This document shows positions 16,309-25,359 of a DNA stretch of 64,000 nt, piece after piece (position 1 is the first letter of the stretch; every line of letters starts with the position of its first letter). A model generated the notes under the pieces. It worked only from the letters and a program-made list of their open reading frames with translations, made no database searches and was not told the DNA's origin. A program made the position numbers and the translations under genes. The stretch covers positions 1,550,001 through 1,614,000 of the forward strand of contig JAXGSB010000001.1 in assembly GCA_040765295.1 (NCBI GenBank). Direction: 5' to 3'. Source of the stretch: Scatomorpha sp040765295 (GTDB lineage: Bacteria; Bacillota; Clostridia; Oscillospirales; Oscillospiraceae).

Positions 16309-17250
16309 TCTGCTAAAAAAAGTCAGAGAGTTAGAGATGAAAGATCGCTATCTTTAACTCGTCATCTGTATAAATACCAAGCGATCAAGGAGCTGTCTGA
16401 GGAGAAGCACTATCCGGTTCAAATACTCTGCGAATACCTTCATATTTCACGAGGAGGATACTACCGCTGGTTGAAGAATCCTGTGAGCAACAGCGAAAGA
16501 CGCAATCAGGAAATCGCAGAAAAAATCCGGAACATTCATGAGGAACATCCGGATATGGGATATCGCAGAATCAGGGATGAACTGGATAAACACCATAATA
16601 TTAATGTCAATGATAAGCGTGTTCTGCGTATCTGCCGCAAGGAACATATCCGGTCCATGATTAAATGGAGACCAAAGAGTTGTACGAAAAACAGTGATAA
16701 TCCGGCGCACATCGCAAAGAATTATCTGAACCGGAATTTTCATGCAGATGCTCCAAACGAGAAATGGTTAACCGATGTGACGGAATTCAAGTACTACATC
16801 GGTGTTGAGGTTCATAAGGTTTACCTAAGTGCCATTCTGGATCTTTATGACCGGAGAATCGTAGCATTCATGATAGGGGATCATAATGACAACCCCTTGG
16901 TCATGAACACCTTTGATGAAGCAGTGCGGCTTGAGCCGGATGTTCACCCACTGTTCCACAGCGGCAGGGGATTTCAGTATACAAGCAAACAGTTTTGCAA
17001 CAGATTAAAGAAACACCGTATGAAGCAGAGCATGTCCAGGGTTGCGAAATGCATTGACAACGGACCCATGGAAGGATTCTGGGGTACCCTGAAACGCGAG
17101 AGATACTGTGGCAAGCGATTCACTTCCAAAGAAGATTTGGTCTTTATGATAGAATCTTATATTGATTACTACAACACAGGACGAATACAGCGAAAACCGC
17201 ATCTAATGGCACCTGTAGAGTATCATGAACAGTATTATGCGGCTGCATAA
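16309..17250 (+). pseudogene. IS3-family orfB, DDE core with second Asp replaced by Gly
   Basis: The orfB frame opens at 16309 in -1 phase relative to orfA and reads SLTRHLYKYQAIKELS, then ISRGGYYRWLKNP and the integrase core. The first Asp is in KWLTDVTEF and the final Glu in NGPMEGFWGTLKRE. The second catalytic position, normally HSDRG in this family, is HSGRG: codon GGC at 16963-16965. A GAC to GGC change would explain it. Loss of a catalytic Asp means the enzyme should be inactive even if the orfA stop were suppressed. A TTG at 16471 could start a shorter product without the fusion. Confidence 0.82.
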
Positions 17251-17393
17251 GAATGCCGCAAGTCGTTTACACAACTGTCGGCACAAAGTTTTTTAATTAT
17301 TCATTGTCCTATTGACGGGTAGCACACCAACCAAAGGGCTCTCTTTTTTCTTTCTTACTTATTGTGTCACATATGTATTATCGCATATCATTT

Positions 17394-17415
17394 AAATCCG
17401 GAGAACTTTTCACAA
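17394..17415 (+). repeat. 22-base direct repeat, right copy
   Basis: The counterpart of 13454-13475 (two mismatches), lying about 50 bases upstream of the prs -10 element. Confidence 0.7.
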
Positions 17416-17465
17416 GAGTTCAAATAATTTGGAGTTTCTCCCTGTTTTTTTTCACAGTTCTTTGC

Positions 17466-17471
17466 TATAAT
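17466..17471 (+). promoter_or_regulatory. prs: Probable -10 element for prs
   Basis: TATAAT about 50 bases before the prs start; the -35 region at the usual distance (TGTTTT, 17443-17448) is weak. Confidence 0.45.
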
Positions 17472-17521
17472 ACTGTTCAGACGATATAAGAAATAAAATA
17501 TGCTAATTTGGAGGTGGTTTT

Positions 17522-18484
17522 TTGTCTATGAGAGCTAGTGACGTTATACTTTTCTCGGGAAACGCAAATCCCGATCTTGCTCAAAAGATAAGCGATAAAT
17601 TAAGGATTCCTCTAGGCAGCCGCGTTCTTAAACCCTTCGCCGACGGTGAGGTTTCCCTCAGCTTGGGCGAAACTGTAAGGGGCAAGGACGCATTTATAAT
17701 TCAGCCCACCTGCAGGCCGGTCAACGACAATCTGATGGAACTTCTCATAATGATAGATGCCATGAGGAGAGCTTCGGCAGGAAGGATCACCGCCGTCATT
17801 CCCTATTTCGGCTATGCGCGGCAGGACAGAAAGGCCAAGTCGAGAGATCCCATATCCGCAAAACTTGTCGCCAATCTTATAAGCGTTGCGGGCGCTTCAC
17901 GCGTTCTTACAATGGATTTGCACGCGGCTCAGATTCAGGGCTTCTTCGACATACCTGTTGACAACCTTCTCGGGGCTCCGCTTCTATCCAGGCATTTTTT
18001 GAAGCTTATCGGAAAATCCAACGAGGATTATGTCGTGGTTTCGCCCGATGTCGGCTCGGTTGCCCGCGCCAGAGTCTTCGCTCACAGTCTTGACGTCACA
18101 CTCGCCATAGTTGATAAGCGCAGACAAAGGGCAAACGATGCGGAAGTTATGAACATAATCGGAAATGTAAAAGACAAGAATGTCATCATCTTAGACGATA
18201 TCGTGGACACTGCAGGCTCGCTCTGTAGTGCTGTTGAGGCTTTGATTGATACGGGCGGGGCAAAGTCGGCTATTGCCTGTGCCTCGCACGGCGTGCTCTC
18301 GGGTGACGCCATAGAGAAGATTAGTAAAAGCAAGATTAAAACACTCTATCTTCTCGACACCATACCCTATCCTTTCGACAAGCCAAAATGTAAAAAAATC
18401 AAATATCTCTCTTCCGCCGAGCTTTTCGCCGAGGCAATAATGAGAACCCACGATGAAGACTCGATTTCGGTCCTTTTTGAATAA
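17522..18484 (+). CDS. prs: Ribose-phosphate pyrophosphokinase
   Basis: A 320-residue PRPP synthase, which makes PRPP from ribose 5-phosphate and ATP for nucleotide, His and Trp synthesis. Family markers are FSGNANPDLAQKI, GEVSLSLGETVRGKDAFIIQ, YFGYARQDRK, the metal-binding DLHAAQIQGFFDIPVDN, and the PRPP loop IILDDIVDTAGSL. I keep the TTG start at 17522, 4 bases after GGAGGTGG; an ATG two codons later is the alternative. The 3' end overlaps the next gene by up to 32 bases. Confidence 0.96.
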   Translation: MSMRASDVILFSGNANPDLAQKISDKLRIPLGSRVLKPFADGEVSLSLGETVRGKDAFIIQPTCRPVNDNLMELLIMIDAMRRASAGRITAVIPYFGYARQDRKAKSRDPISAKLVANLISVAGASRVLTMDLHAAQIQGFFDIPVDNLLGAPLLSRHFLKLIGKSNEDYVVVSPDVGSVARARVFAHSLDVTLAIVDKRRQRANDAEVMNIIGNVKDKNVIILDDIVDTAGSLCSAVEALIDTGGAKSAIACASHGVLSGDAIEKISKSKIKTLYLLDTIPYPFDKPKCKKIKYLSSAELFAEAIMRTHDEDSISVLFE

Positions 18485-19076
18485 GATTGGCCTAAAATTA
18501 ATGGGAACTCCGGATAAGCTCATAGTCTTCCTTGGAAATCCGGGTAAAAACTACGAGCGCAGCAGACACAATGTGGGCTTTATGGTGGCGGATGAACTTG
18601 CCGACAGCCTTGGAATTAAGATAAATAAACTGCGCTTTCGTTCGCTCTCCGAACTATGCAAACTGGCAGATAAGAAATTTCTTTTGATAAAACCCCAAAC
18701 ATATATGAATCTCTCGGGAACAGCGGTTTTTGAAGCGATGTCCTTCTATAAGCTGGATCCAAAGGATGTCCTTGTGATTTCGGATGACATGGATCTGCCG
18801 ACCGGAAAAATAAGGATCCGAAAAAAAGGCAGTGCAGGCGGGCACAACGGCCTTGCCGACATTATTCAAAAAATCGGAAGCTGTGACTTTGCAAGACTTC
18901 GCATAGGCATTGGCAAACCTCCTCATGAGGATTATGACAGCAAGGACTGGGTCTTGGGAAGTTTTTCAGAGAGTGATAAGAAGCTTATAGATGAGGCTGT
19001 TCGGCGGGCAGCCGCCGCTGTTTCGGACTATGCAAAAAAAGACCTCGATGAGGTCATGAACGAATACAACAAATAG
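18453..19076 (+). CDS. pth: Peptidyl-tRNA hydrolase
   Basis: Releases tRNA from stalled peptidyl-tRNA. Visible are LIVFLGNPGKNYERSRHNVGF with the catalytic His, LIKPQTYMNLSG, ISDDMDLPTGKIRIR and GSAGGHNGLADI. The frame allows a start at 18453 (207 residues, overlapping prs) or at 18501 (MGTPDKLIVFLG, about 191 residues, after the prs stop). The latter matches the usual length better, though neither has a strong ribosome site. Probably cotranscribed with prs. Confidence 0.95.
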   Translation: MKTRFRSFLNKIGLKLMGTPDKLIVFLGNPGKNYERSRHNVGFMVADELADSLGIKINKLRFRSLSELCKLADKKFLLIKPQTYMNLSGTAVFEAMSFYKLDPKDVLVISDDMDLPTGKIRIRKKGSAGGHNGLADIIQKIGSCDFARLRIGIGKPPHEDYDSKDWVLGSFSESDKKLIDEAVRRAAAAVSDYAKKDLDEVMNEYNK

Positions 19077-19102
19077 CTTTCCTAAACAACAAGGAGAATT
19101 TT

Positions 19103-20317
19103 ATGAAGAGAGAACTTATTGCAATGATTTTGGCGGGCGGCCAAGGCTCGAGACTCTACTGCCTGACCCAGAGCGAAGCCAAGCCTTCCCTGCCCTTCGG
19201 CGGAAAATATCGTATAATAGATTTTCCCCTCTCAAACTGCGCCAATTCCGGCATTGATGTTGTCGGTGTGCTTACGCAGTACAGGCCCCTTGTCTTAAAC
19301 AGCTACATAGGAAGCGGTCAGGCCTATGACTTGGACAGTTCCAGTGGCGGCGTATTTATACTGCCGCCGTATATGAGCGCGGGAGAAAAGGGCTCGTGGT
19401 TTACCGGTACGGCAAACGCAATTTTCCAGAACCTCGACTTTATATCGGAATTTGAGGCGGAAAATGTCCTGATACTATCCGGAGACCATATCTACAAGAT
19501 GGATTACGCCGATATGTTCGATGCGCACATAAAATCAGGAGCGGCCTGCACCATTTCGGTTATCCAGGTTTCCATGGAGGATGCCACGCGCTTCGGTATA
19601 CTCTCGGCCGGAGAGGACGGCTTTATAACGGAATTTGAAGAAAAACCCGCCAAACCAAAGTCGGATCTGGCCTCTATGGGTATATACATCTTTAATACGG
19701 AAAAGCTGAGAGAGTATCTCATAGCGGACGATATGGATGATAATTCCAGCCACGATTTCGGAAAGAACATCATACCCACCATGCTGGGTGCGGGCGAGAA
19801 ACTTTTCCCCTATCGTTTTGACGGATACTGGCGCGATGTGGGCACAATAGTCAGTCTGTGGGATTCCAACATGGATATGCTCTCCGCCGACCTTATAGAC
19901 CTTCACGATAGGAAGACCCCCATTTTTTCAAGAAGCCCCGTGGCTCCCCCGCAATACGTAGGCGAGAGCGCCTCGATAGTCCACTCCATCGTGACAGAGG
20001 GCTGCGAGATCTTCGGCGATGTTGAAAACTCCGTGCTCTCGTACAACTCATTCATTGGAGAGGGCGCCGAGGTGAGCTACAGTGTGCTGATGCCCAAGGT
20101 CAAGATAATGCCCGGAGCAAAAGTCAAATACTCCATAATAGGAGAGGGCTCTGTTATAGCTGAGGGCGCTGTGGTGGGCTCCGAGCCTGACGGCTCGGAA
20201 GACTGGGGACTCGCCACTGTGGGACCCGGCCTCAAAATCGGAAAGAATGTTGTGATAAAGCCTGCAAGCATGCTTTATGAAAGCGTTGCTTCAATGCCGG
20301 AGGAGGATATAAAATGA
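19103..20317 (+). CDS. glgC: Glucose-1-phosphate adenylyltransferase, catalytic subunit
   Basis: A 404-residue ADP-glucose pyrophosphorylase, the committed step of glycogen synthesis. The nucleotidyltransferase start MILAGGQGSRLYCLTQSEAK and PFGGKYRIIDFPLSNCANSG are intact, as are ILSGDHIYKMDY and the glucose-1-phosphate region FEEKPAKPK. The C-terminal third is a left-handed beta-helix of hexapeptide repeats. AAGGAG precedes the ATG. The glgD start overlaps its stop by 4 bases (ATGA), so the two subunits are coupled. Confidence 0.95.
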   Translation: MKRELIAMILAGGQGSRLYCLTQSEAKPSLPFGGKYRIIDFPLSNCANSGIDVVGVLTQYRPLVLNSYIGSGQAYDLDSSSGGVFILPPYMSAGEKGSWFTGTANAIFQNLDFISEFEAENVLILSGDHIYKMDYADMFDAHIKSGAACTISVIQVSMEDATRFGILSAGEDGFITEFEEKPAKPKSDLASMGIYIFNTEKLREYLIADDMDDNSSHDFGKNIIPTMLGAGEKLFPYRFDGYWRDVGTIVSLWDSNMDMLSADLIDLHDRKTPIFSRSPVAPPQYVGESASIVHSIVTEGCEIFGDVENSVLSYNSFIGEGAEVSYSVLMPKVKIMPGAKVKYSIIGEGSVIAEGAVVGSEPDGSEDWGLATVGPGLKIGKNVVIKPASMLYESVASMPEEDIK

Positions 20318-21423
20318 GCATTGTTTACGGACTTATTTTTGCCGACAAATCCATGAGTTCCTTGGGTGAGCTTGTTCGTCACAGGACGAGCGCTTCACTC
20401 CCCTATGCCTGCCGCTACAGGCTTATAGACTTCGCCCTCTCGGCCATGCAGAATGCCGGTATAAGAGATGTAGGGGTTGTTATGAGTGAAAATTATCAGT
20501 CGCTGCTCGATCACCTCGGGAGCGGAAAAGTCTGGGACATGAGCCGCAAAAGCGGCGGTATGAGGCTGCTCCCGCCCTTTGACGCAATGAACAGTCCGAG
20601 AGGTGAAAATGCTGATGTGATGGAGAGGCTCATAAGCCTTGAGACTTTCATCAGTGAGCTGAATGCAGACTACTTTTTGCTCACCACCGGAAACTTGATT
20701 GCCAATATCGATTGCGACGCCCTCTTTAAGGCGCATTTGGACAGCGGAGCCAGTGTGAGCCTTGTAATGAATGAGCGCATGGGTTCGAGAGAGTATTTTC
20801 CCTTTCCTGTAGACAAAGAGGGATATGTTGAAAACAACCGTGGTAATCTCGATGAGAACTCCAAGCTTCATTTTCTGAACACTGCAATTATGTCGAAACC
20901 GACTCTTTTGCAAATGATAAAACTTTGTGCTATAATCGGTAACTCCGGCTCCTTTAACTACGGTATCCAGCGCCTTATTGATGACGGCTGTTCTATTAAG
21001 GTCTTCATGCATGAGGGCTACGCCGAGAGTATCGATTCGATACAGAACTTTTACGATTCGAACATGGTACTCCTAAATTCAAAGCTAAGGCGAGAGCTCT
21101 TTACTGCCGAGAGACCCGTGCACACAAAGCTCGGTTTGGACTTGAGCACTTATTACAGTGAGGAAGCCAGCTGCCGAAACTCTCTTGTGGCTGACGGCTG
21201 CATGATAGAGGGAGAGGTCTTAAATTCCATACTCTTTAGAAGAGTTGCAGTCAAGAAGGGCGCTGTTATAAGAAACAGCATCATAATGCAGGATACTGTG
21301 GTCTCGGAAGGCGCCGACCTGAGTTATGTGATTGCCGACAAGGATGTCGTTATCGGTGCCGGAGTCCATCTTATAGGCAGCCCCAAACTTCCGATTGTGC
21401 TTCCTAAGGCCTGTGTATTATAG
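20314..21423 (+). CDS. glgD: GlgD, non-catalytic partner of GlgC
   Basis: A 369-residue GlgC paralogue. It keeps the fold (YRLIDFALSAMQNAGIRDVGVV and a C-terminal hexapeptide beta-helix) but lacks the GGQGSRL-type loop: the start is MSIVYGLIFADKSMSSLGEL. The FEEKP motif is also missing. In Bacillota GlgD stimulates GlgC in a mixed complex. Coupled to glgC and followed 35 bases later by glgP. Confidence 0.92.
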   Translation: MSIVYGLIFADKSMSSLGELVRHRTSASLPYACRYRLIDFALSAMQNAGIRDVGVVMSENYQSLLDHLGSGKVWDMSRKSGGMRLLPPFDAMNSPRGENADVMERLISLETFISELNADYFLLTTGNLIANIDCDALFKAHLDSGASVSLVMNERMGSREYFPFPVDKEGYVENNRGNLDENSKLHFLNTAIMSKPTLLQMIKLCAIIGNSGSFNYGIQRLIDDGCSIKVFMHEGYAESIDSIQNFYDSNMVLLNSKLRRELFTAERPVHTKLGLDLSTYYSEEASCRNSLVADGCMIEGEVLNSILFRRVAVKKGAVIRNSIIMQDTVVSEGADLSYVIADKDVVIGAGVHLIGSPKLPIVLPKACVL

Positions 21424-21458
21424 TAAAAATAATTAATTTTGTGAGGATAATTGTATAA

Positions 21459-23861
21459 ATGATTTGCGGACAGATTTCTAAAGACGAGTTTCGATCTGCC
21501 CTTGAGGACAAACTGTGTTCTTATTTCGGCAAAACTCATTTTGATGCAAGCGATGAAGAAATTTTTCAGGCATCCGCCATGGTTATTCGTGAGATTATGA
21601 GCAGGCTTATGGCCTTCGAGAACTTTGGCGATCGCAAAGAGAGCAGAAAGCTCAGCTATCTCTCTATGGAATTTATGCTGGGGCGTTCCCTGCAGAAAAA
21701 CGCCTTTAACCTCGGTATTCTGGATGCCGTCAGCGGCGCATTAAAAGACCTTGGGCGCAATGTCTCGGATATATTTGAGACAGAGCCCGACGCCGGTTTG
21801 GGTAACGGCGGTCTTGGCAGACTTGCCGCATGCTTTATGGACAGTCTTGCCACCCAAGGCGTTCAGGCCACAGGCTATTCTCTATGCTATGAACTGGGAG
21901 TCTTTGCCCAGGACTTAAAACACGGCGAGCAGAGAGAGTACGCCGAAGAGTGGAGTACTTCCGCTGAAAGCTGGCTTCTCCCTGTCCACAGCGAAGCTGT
22001 TGAGATAAGCTTTGGCGGTACTCTGGACATAGACAAGAACAACGGAAGAAGGTGTGTCTCCGGTCATACAACAGTTCTTGCTGTCCCAAGAGACATGCTT
22101 ATAGTCGGTTTTGGCGGCAATCATGTGAACAAGCTGAGACTTTGGGACGCCAAAAGCCCCTTTCCGTTGGATATGTATCACTTCTTTGTAGGCGACTATG
22201 TTAAAAGTTTGGAACCGAGGAATCTGACTGAGGTAATAACCAAGGTCCTCTATCCCGCCGACGACCACAGACCGGGCAAGCTTTTAAGGCTTAAACAGCA
22301 ATATTTCTTTGTATCTGCCAGCGCGCAGGATATAGTGAGACAGCACTTGGAAAACTTCGGTACGCTTCATAACTTTGCCGAGAAGAATGTCATTCAGATA
22401 AACGACACTCATCCGTCTATGATAATCCCCGAGCTTATACGAATCTTTATGGATGAGCATTTGATGGGCTGGGATGAGGCCTATGCCCTTGTGTCTAAGA
22501 GCGTTGCTTACACGAACCACACGGTCATGCCCGAGGCCCTGGAAACCTGGCCTGCCGACATCTTCGCGCCTCTTCTGCCGCGTATCCATGAGATTATCTT
22601 GGAGTTCAATCGCAGACAGAGAGAGTTCTTGGCGCAGCAGTTTTCGGGAGACATGGAAAAAGTCGAGAGAAATGCCATAATCTCCAATGGAATGGTGCAT
22701 ATGGCGCAGCTCTGCCTCGCCGGATCCTTCTTTGTAAACGGTGTTTCGGAGCTTCACGGCGATATAATAAAAAACAGTCTCTTTAAGGACTTATCCGACT
22801 TAAGACCCGAGAGCTTCGGCTTTGTAACAAACGGCATAGACCACAGGCGTTGGCTCTCTCAAATTAATCCTGAGCTTGATCTGCTCTTGCGTGAGCTTTT
22901 GGGCCCTGATTATCTGAAAAGGCCGGAAGAATTTTCGAAGTTCTTGGAGTATGAAAACGACAGTGAGGTACTGCTAAGGCTCCTTGAAATTAAAGCCGTC
23001 AAGAAAAAACAGTTTGCCGAATACATCTTCAAAAAAGAAGGGACTGCGCTGAATCCCGACTTTGTCTTCGATGTGCAAATAAAAAGGCTGCATGAGTACA
23101 AAAGACAGCTCATGTGCGGCATCCTCATAATGAGGCTGCAAAACTTCCTAAGGCAGAACCCGGATGCCGAATTCAGGCCGAGGGTCTTTATCTTCGGCGC
23201 CAAGGCTGCCCCCGGCTATCATATCGCAAAGCGTATTATTCAGTTTTTACTTGCGCTAAGAGATGATATTGAGGCAGATGAGGCCTGCAGAGGTAAGCTG
23301 AAGCTCGTTTTTGTGGAAAACTACAGTGTTTCGGTTGCCGAGATGCTTGTCCCTGCCACAGATATATCGGAGCAGATATCGACAGCCGGTATGGAGGCCA
23401 GCGGCACAGGCAATATGAAGCTTATGATGAACGGAGCCGTGACCATAGGCACTCTCGACGGCGCCAACGTTGAAATGTTCTCTCGCTTGGGAGATGAAAA
23501 TATGTTTATCTTCGGCCTTAAAGAGGCCGAGGTCGAGGCACTGAGGGCATCGGGCGAAGGCTCTTATAAAATCTATGAGCAAAATAATGATCTAAGACAT
23601 GTCCTAGACAGGATGAGAGAGGGCGTTGGGCCGAATAGGCTGCAATTTGGCGATCTCTTCGGCATGCTTGTTTACGGAGGAGACTACTTTATGGTTCTGG
23701 CAGACTCGGAATCGTACTATAAGACCCACTTGGAGCTCTATGAGCGCATATCCGATCCCCTTGAACACGGCAGACTCATACTTAACTCTATTGCACAGAG
23801 CGGAATTTTTGCCGCTGACAGGTCAATTAGAGATTACAGAGAGAAAATTTGGCGAATTTAA
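21459..23861 (+). CDS. glgP: Glycogen/starch phosphorylase
   Basis: An 800-residue phosphorylase that releases glucose 1-phosphate from alpha-glucan. Diagnostic parts are SYLSMEFMLGRSLQKN, GLGNGGLGRLAACFMDS, VIQINDTHPSMIIPELIR, FVTNGIDHRRWL and the C-terminal PLP site region ASGTGNMKLMMNGAVTIGT (the PLP Lys is in this segment). The length is usual. With glgC and glgD it forms a glycogen turnover unit; glycogen synthase and branching enzyme are not in the window. Confidence 0.97.
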   Translation: MICGQISKDEFRSALEDKLCSYFGKTHFDASDEEIFQASAMVIREIMSRLMAFENFGDRKESRKLSYLSMEFMLGRSLQKNAFNLGILDAVSGALKDLGRNVSDIFETEPDAGLGNGGLGRLAACFMDSLATQGVQATGYSLCYELGVFAQDLKHGEQREYAEEWSTSAESWLLPVHSEAVEISFGGTLDIDKNNGRRCVSGHTTVLAVPRDMLIVGFGGNHVNKLRLWDAKSPFPLDMYHFFVGDYVKSLEPRNLTEVITKVLYPADDHRPGKLLRLKQQYFFVSASAQDIVRQHLENFGTLHNFAEKNVIQINDTHPSMIIPELIRIFMDEHLMGWDEAYALVSKSVAYTNHTVMPEALETWPADIFAPLLPRIHEIILEFNRRQREFLAQQFSGDMEKVERNAIISNGMVHMAQLCLAGSFFVNGVSELHGDIIKNSLFKDLSDLRPESFGFVTNGIDHRRWLSQINPELDLLLRELLGPDYLKRPEEFSKFLEYENDSEVLLRLLEIKAVKKKQFAEYIFKKEGTALNPDFVFDVQIKRLHEYKRQLMCGILIMRLQNFLRQNPDAEFRPRVFIFGAKAAPGYHIAKRIIQFLLALRDDIEADEACRGKLKLVFVENYSVSVAEMLVPATDISEQISTAGMEASGTGNMKLMMNGAVTIGTLDGANVEMFSRLGDENMFIFGLKEAEVEALRASGEGSYKIYEQNNDLRHVLDRMREGVGPNRLQFGDLFGMLVYGGDYFMVLADSESYYKTHLELYERISDPLEHGRLILNSIAQSGIFAADRSIRDYREKIWRI

Positions 23862-23904
23862 GCAGTTTGGCGCAGCTTAAGCGGTAATTTTAAAGATTTC
23901 ACTG

Positions 23905-23933
23905 TGGACATAGACTTAATTTATTAGTAGAAT
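23905..23933 (+). promoter_or_regulatory. Sigma-A promoter of the first LCP gene
   Basis: TGGACA (23905-23910) and TAGAAT (23928-23933) with a 17-base spacer, about 50 bases before the TTG start. Confidence 0.7.
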
Positions 23934-23983
23934 AGTAGGGTGTGTTGTTTAACGCATATTATCACAAAGCAAGGTGAAACCAT

Positions 23984-25156
23984 TTGAGAAGATCCAAAAA
24001 GAAAAATACATCAATGGGACCGAAGCTCTACGGCAGTTTGGACTATATTAAAGCTAAATACTCTAAGCCAAAGAAGAAAAAGCCGGTTTTTCTCTTCATA
24101 ACTCTGGCGCTTCTGGCCGTAGTTGTAGGAGGACTCGGCTTCTTTAAACTCTGGGCAGTGCCCCCTGCCCCGCCTCCTCAGGTTTTGAACACTCCCGCTT
24201 TTGACGGCAACCCGCCTCCCCTGCCTGAAAGCTCGGAGGAGCAGGAAACGGCGCCCGCCGAGGCGCCCGACAAACCCGATGTCAACGCCGGAAAATACAC
24301 CTTTGTCGTTGTAGGCATGGACAAGGTCTCGAAGTCGACCGATGCGGTCTTGCTCATCATGTTCGACACCGCGAACCACAAAGTAAACGTAATAAGCGTT
24401 CCCCGCGACACTCTCATAAATATTCCCGAAAATGTTAAAAAAATCAATACTCTTTATGCCTATGGCGAAAAAGAGAGCGTAGGCAAGGGAATTGAGAGGC
24501 TGATGGACGGAATTCGTGACTTTGTCGGCTTTGATATAGGGAGCTTTGTAATCGTGAATCTTCAGGCCTTTGAGCAGCTTATCGATGCCATTGGCGGCGT
24601 GGACTATTATGTCCCGAGAAGCATGTACTACTACGATGGATCGCAGGGGCTTAAAATTAGCATTCCCATGGGCATGCAGCACTTAAACGGCAGAAATGCT
24701 CTTAAGGTTATGAGATTCAGGTCCGGCTATGCCAACGCCGACATCGGCAGAATCGGCACACAGCAAGACCTTATGAAGACCGTTGCAAAGAAGATTCTCA
24801 CAGCTCAAAACATCCCCAACCTGCCCGAGATTATCAGGATTATAACCGAGAACACCGAGACCAACCTGACGGCTGCCAACATAACATATTTTGCAACACA
24901 GCTGCTAAAGTGTTCTATAGAAGACATAAATTTCTATACCCTACCGGCAAACACCAACAACTCTATAAGAGGTCTCTCGTATGTCACTGTTTATGTTGAT
25001 GATTGGATCGATATGATTAACGCCTATCTCAATCCTCTCGATCAGCCCGTTACAGCCAGGAATGTAAACCTTCTGACCAAGACCGCTGCCGGAGGCTTCT
25101 ACTCCACTACCGGACAGATTGCAGGCGGAGCAAACTCTTTCCTGGTATATGATTGA
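23984..25156 (+). CDS. LytR-CpsA-Psr (LCP) family protein, copy 1
   Basis: A 390-residue membrane-anchored LCP protein; family members transfer glycopolymers from lipid carriers to peptidoglycan. A basic cytoplasmic N-terminus (about 1-35, RRSKKKN), one membrane helix (about 38-58) and a Pro/Glu-rich linker (about 60-90) lead into the LCP domain. This shows FVVVGMDKV, ISVPRDTLINIPENVKKIN, FEQLIDAIGGVDYYVP, GMQHLNGRNALKVMRFR and ADIGRIGTQQDLM. Arg and Asp residues in these motifs bind the pyrophosphate lipid. TTG start after AAGGTG. It is a tandem paralogue of the next gene. Confidence 0.93.
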   Translation: MRRSKKKNTSMGPKLYGSLDYIKAKYSKPKKKKPVFLFITLALLAVVVGGLGFFKLWAVPPAPPPQVLNTPAFDGNPPPLPESSEEQETAPAEAPDKPDVNAGKYTFVVVGMDKVSKSTDAVLLIMFDTANHKVNVISVPRDTLINIPENVKKINTLYAYGEKESVGKGIERLMDGIRDFVGFDIGSFVIVNLQAFEQLIDAIGGVDYYVPRSMYYYDGSQGLKISIPMGMQHLNGRNALKVMRFRSGYANADIGRIGTQQDLMKTVAKKILTAQNIPNLPEIIRIITENTETNLTAANITYFATQLLKCSIEDINFYTLPANTNNSIRGLSYVTVYVDDWIDMINAYLNPLDQPVTARNVNLLTKTAAGGFYSTTGQIAGGANSFLVYD

Positions 25157-25178
25157 GGCTGGTACAAAACTGCAGCTT

Positions 25179-25210
25179 ACGGCGGAGCGAACCTGCTCTG
25201 CCGTTTTTTC
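25179..25210 (+). terminator. Terminator between the two LCP genes
   Basis: A 10-bp stem with one G-U pair (ACGGCGGAGC at 25179-25188, GCTCTGCCGT at 25195-25204) is followed by TTTTTC. Confidence 0.8.
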
Positions 25211-25359
25211 TTGTGATTTTTTGCTTTTTGATGTATTATCTCATACGAAAGCCTTTTAGGCGGGCATCACTGAAAAATGCGTCTTCTCCAAATATAAACA
25301 TTATTTCAGTAAACGAATTTCATTTCACAGCCCGTCAATTAGAAAAGTAAGGTGATTTT

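Larger units (their letters stand above)
15615..17329 (+). mobile_element. IS3-family (IS150-type) element, decayed, nested in another IS
   Basis: The ends are related inverted repeats (left TGAAGTGGTAAGC, right TGGTGTGCTACCC read inward; 17 of 27 bases agree). They are flanked by ACC on both sides (15612-15614 and 17330-17332), a typical 3-base IS3 target duplication. Deleting the element plus one ACC restores the sequence seen uninterrupted at 14447-14586, which proves the insertion site. It carries an orfA/orfB pair with an A7 slippery site. Confidence 0.88.
14630..17386 (-). mobile_element. IS481/IS3-like insertion sequence, interrupted by an IS3-family element
   Basis: The left end (GACATATGTTACAC near 14633-14646) and the right end (GTGTCACATATGTATT near 17364-17379) form an imperfect inverted repeat centred on ACATATGT. 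Between them lie the DDE transposase gene and, inside its 5' leader, a 1.7-kb IS3-family element. Without that insertion the IS would be about 1.0 kb. The outer ends are approximate: the right end is fixed by comparison with the solo copy ending at 14586. Confidence 0.75.
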
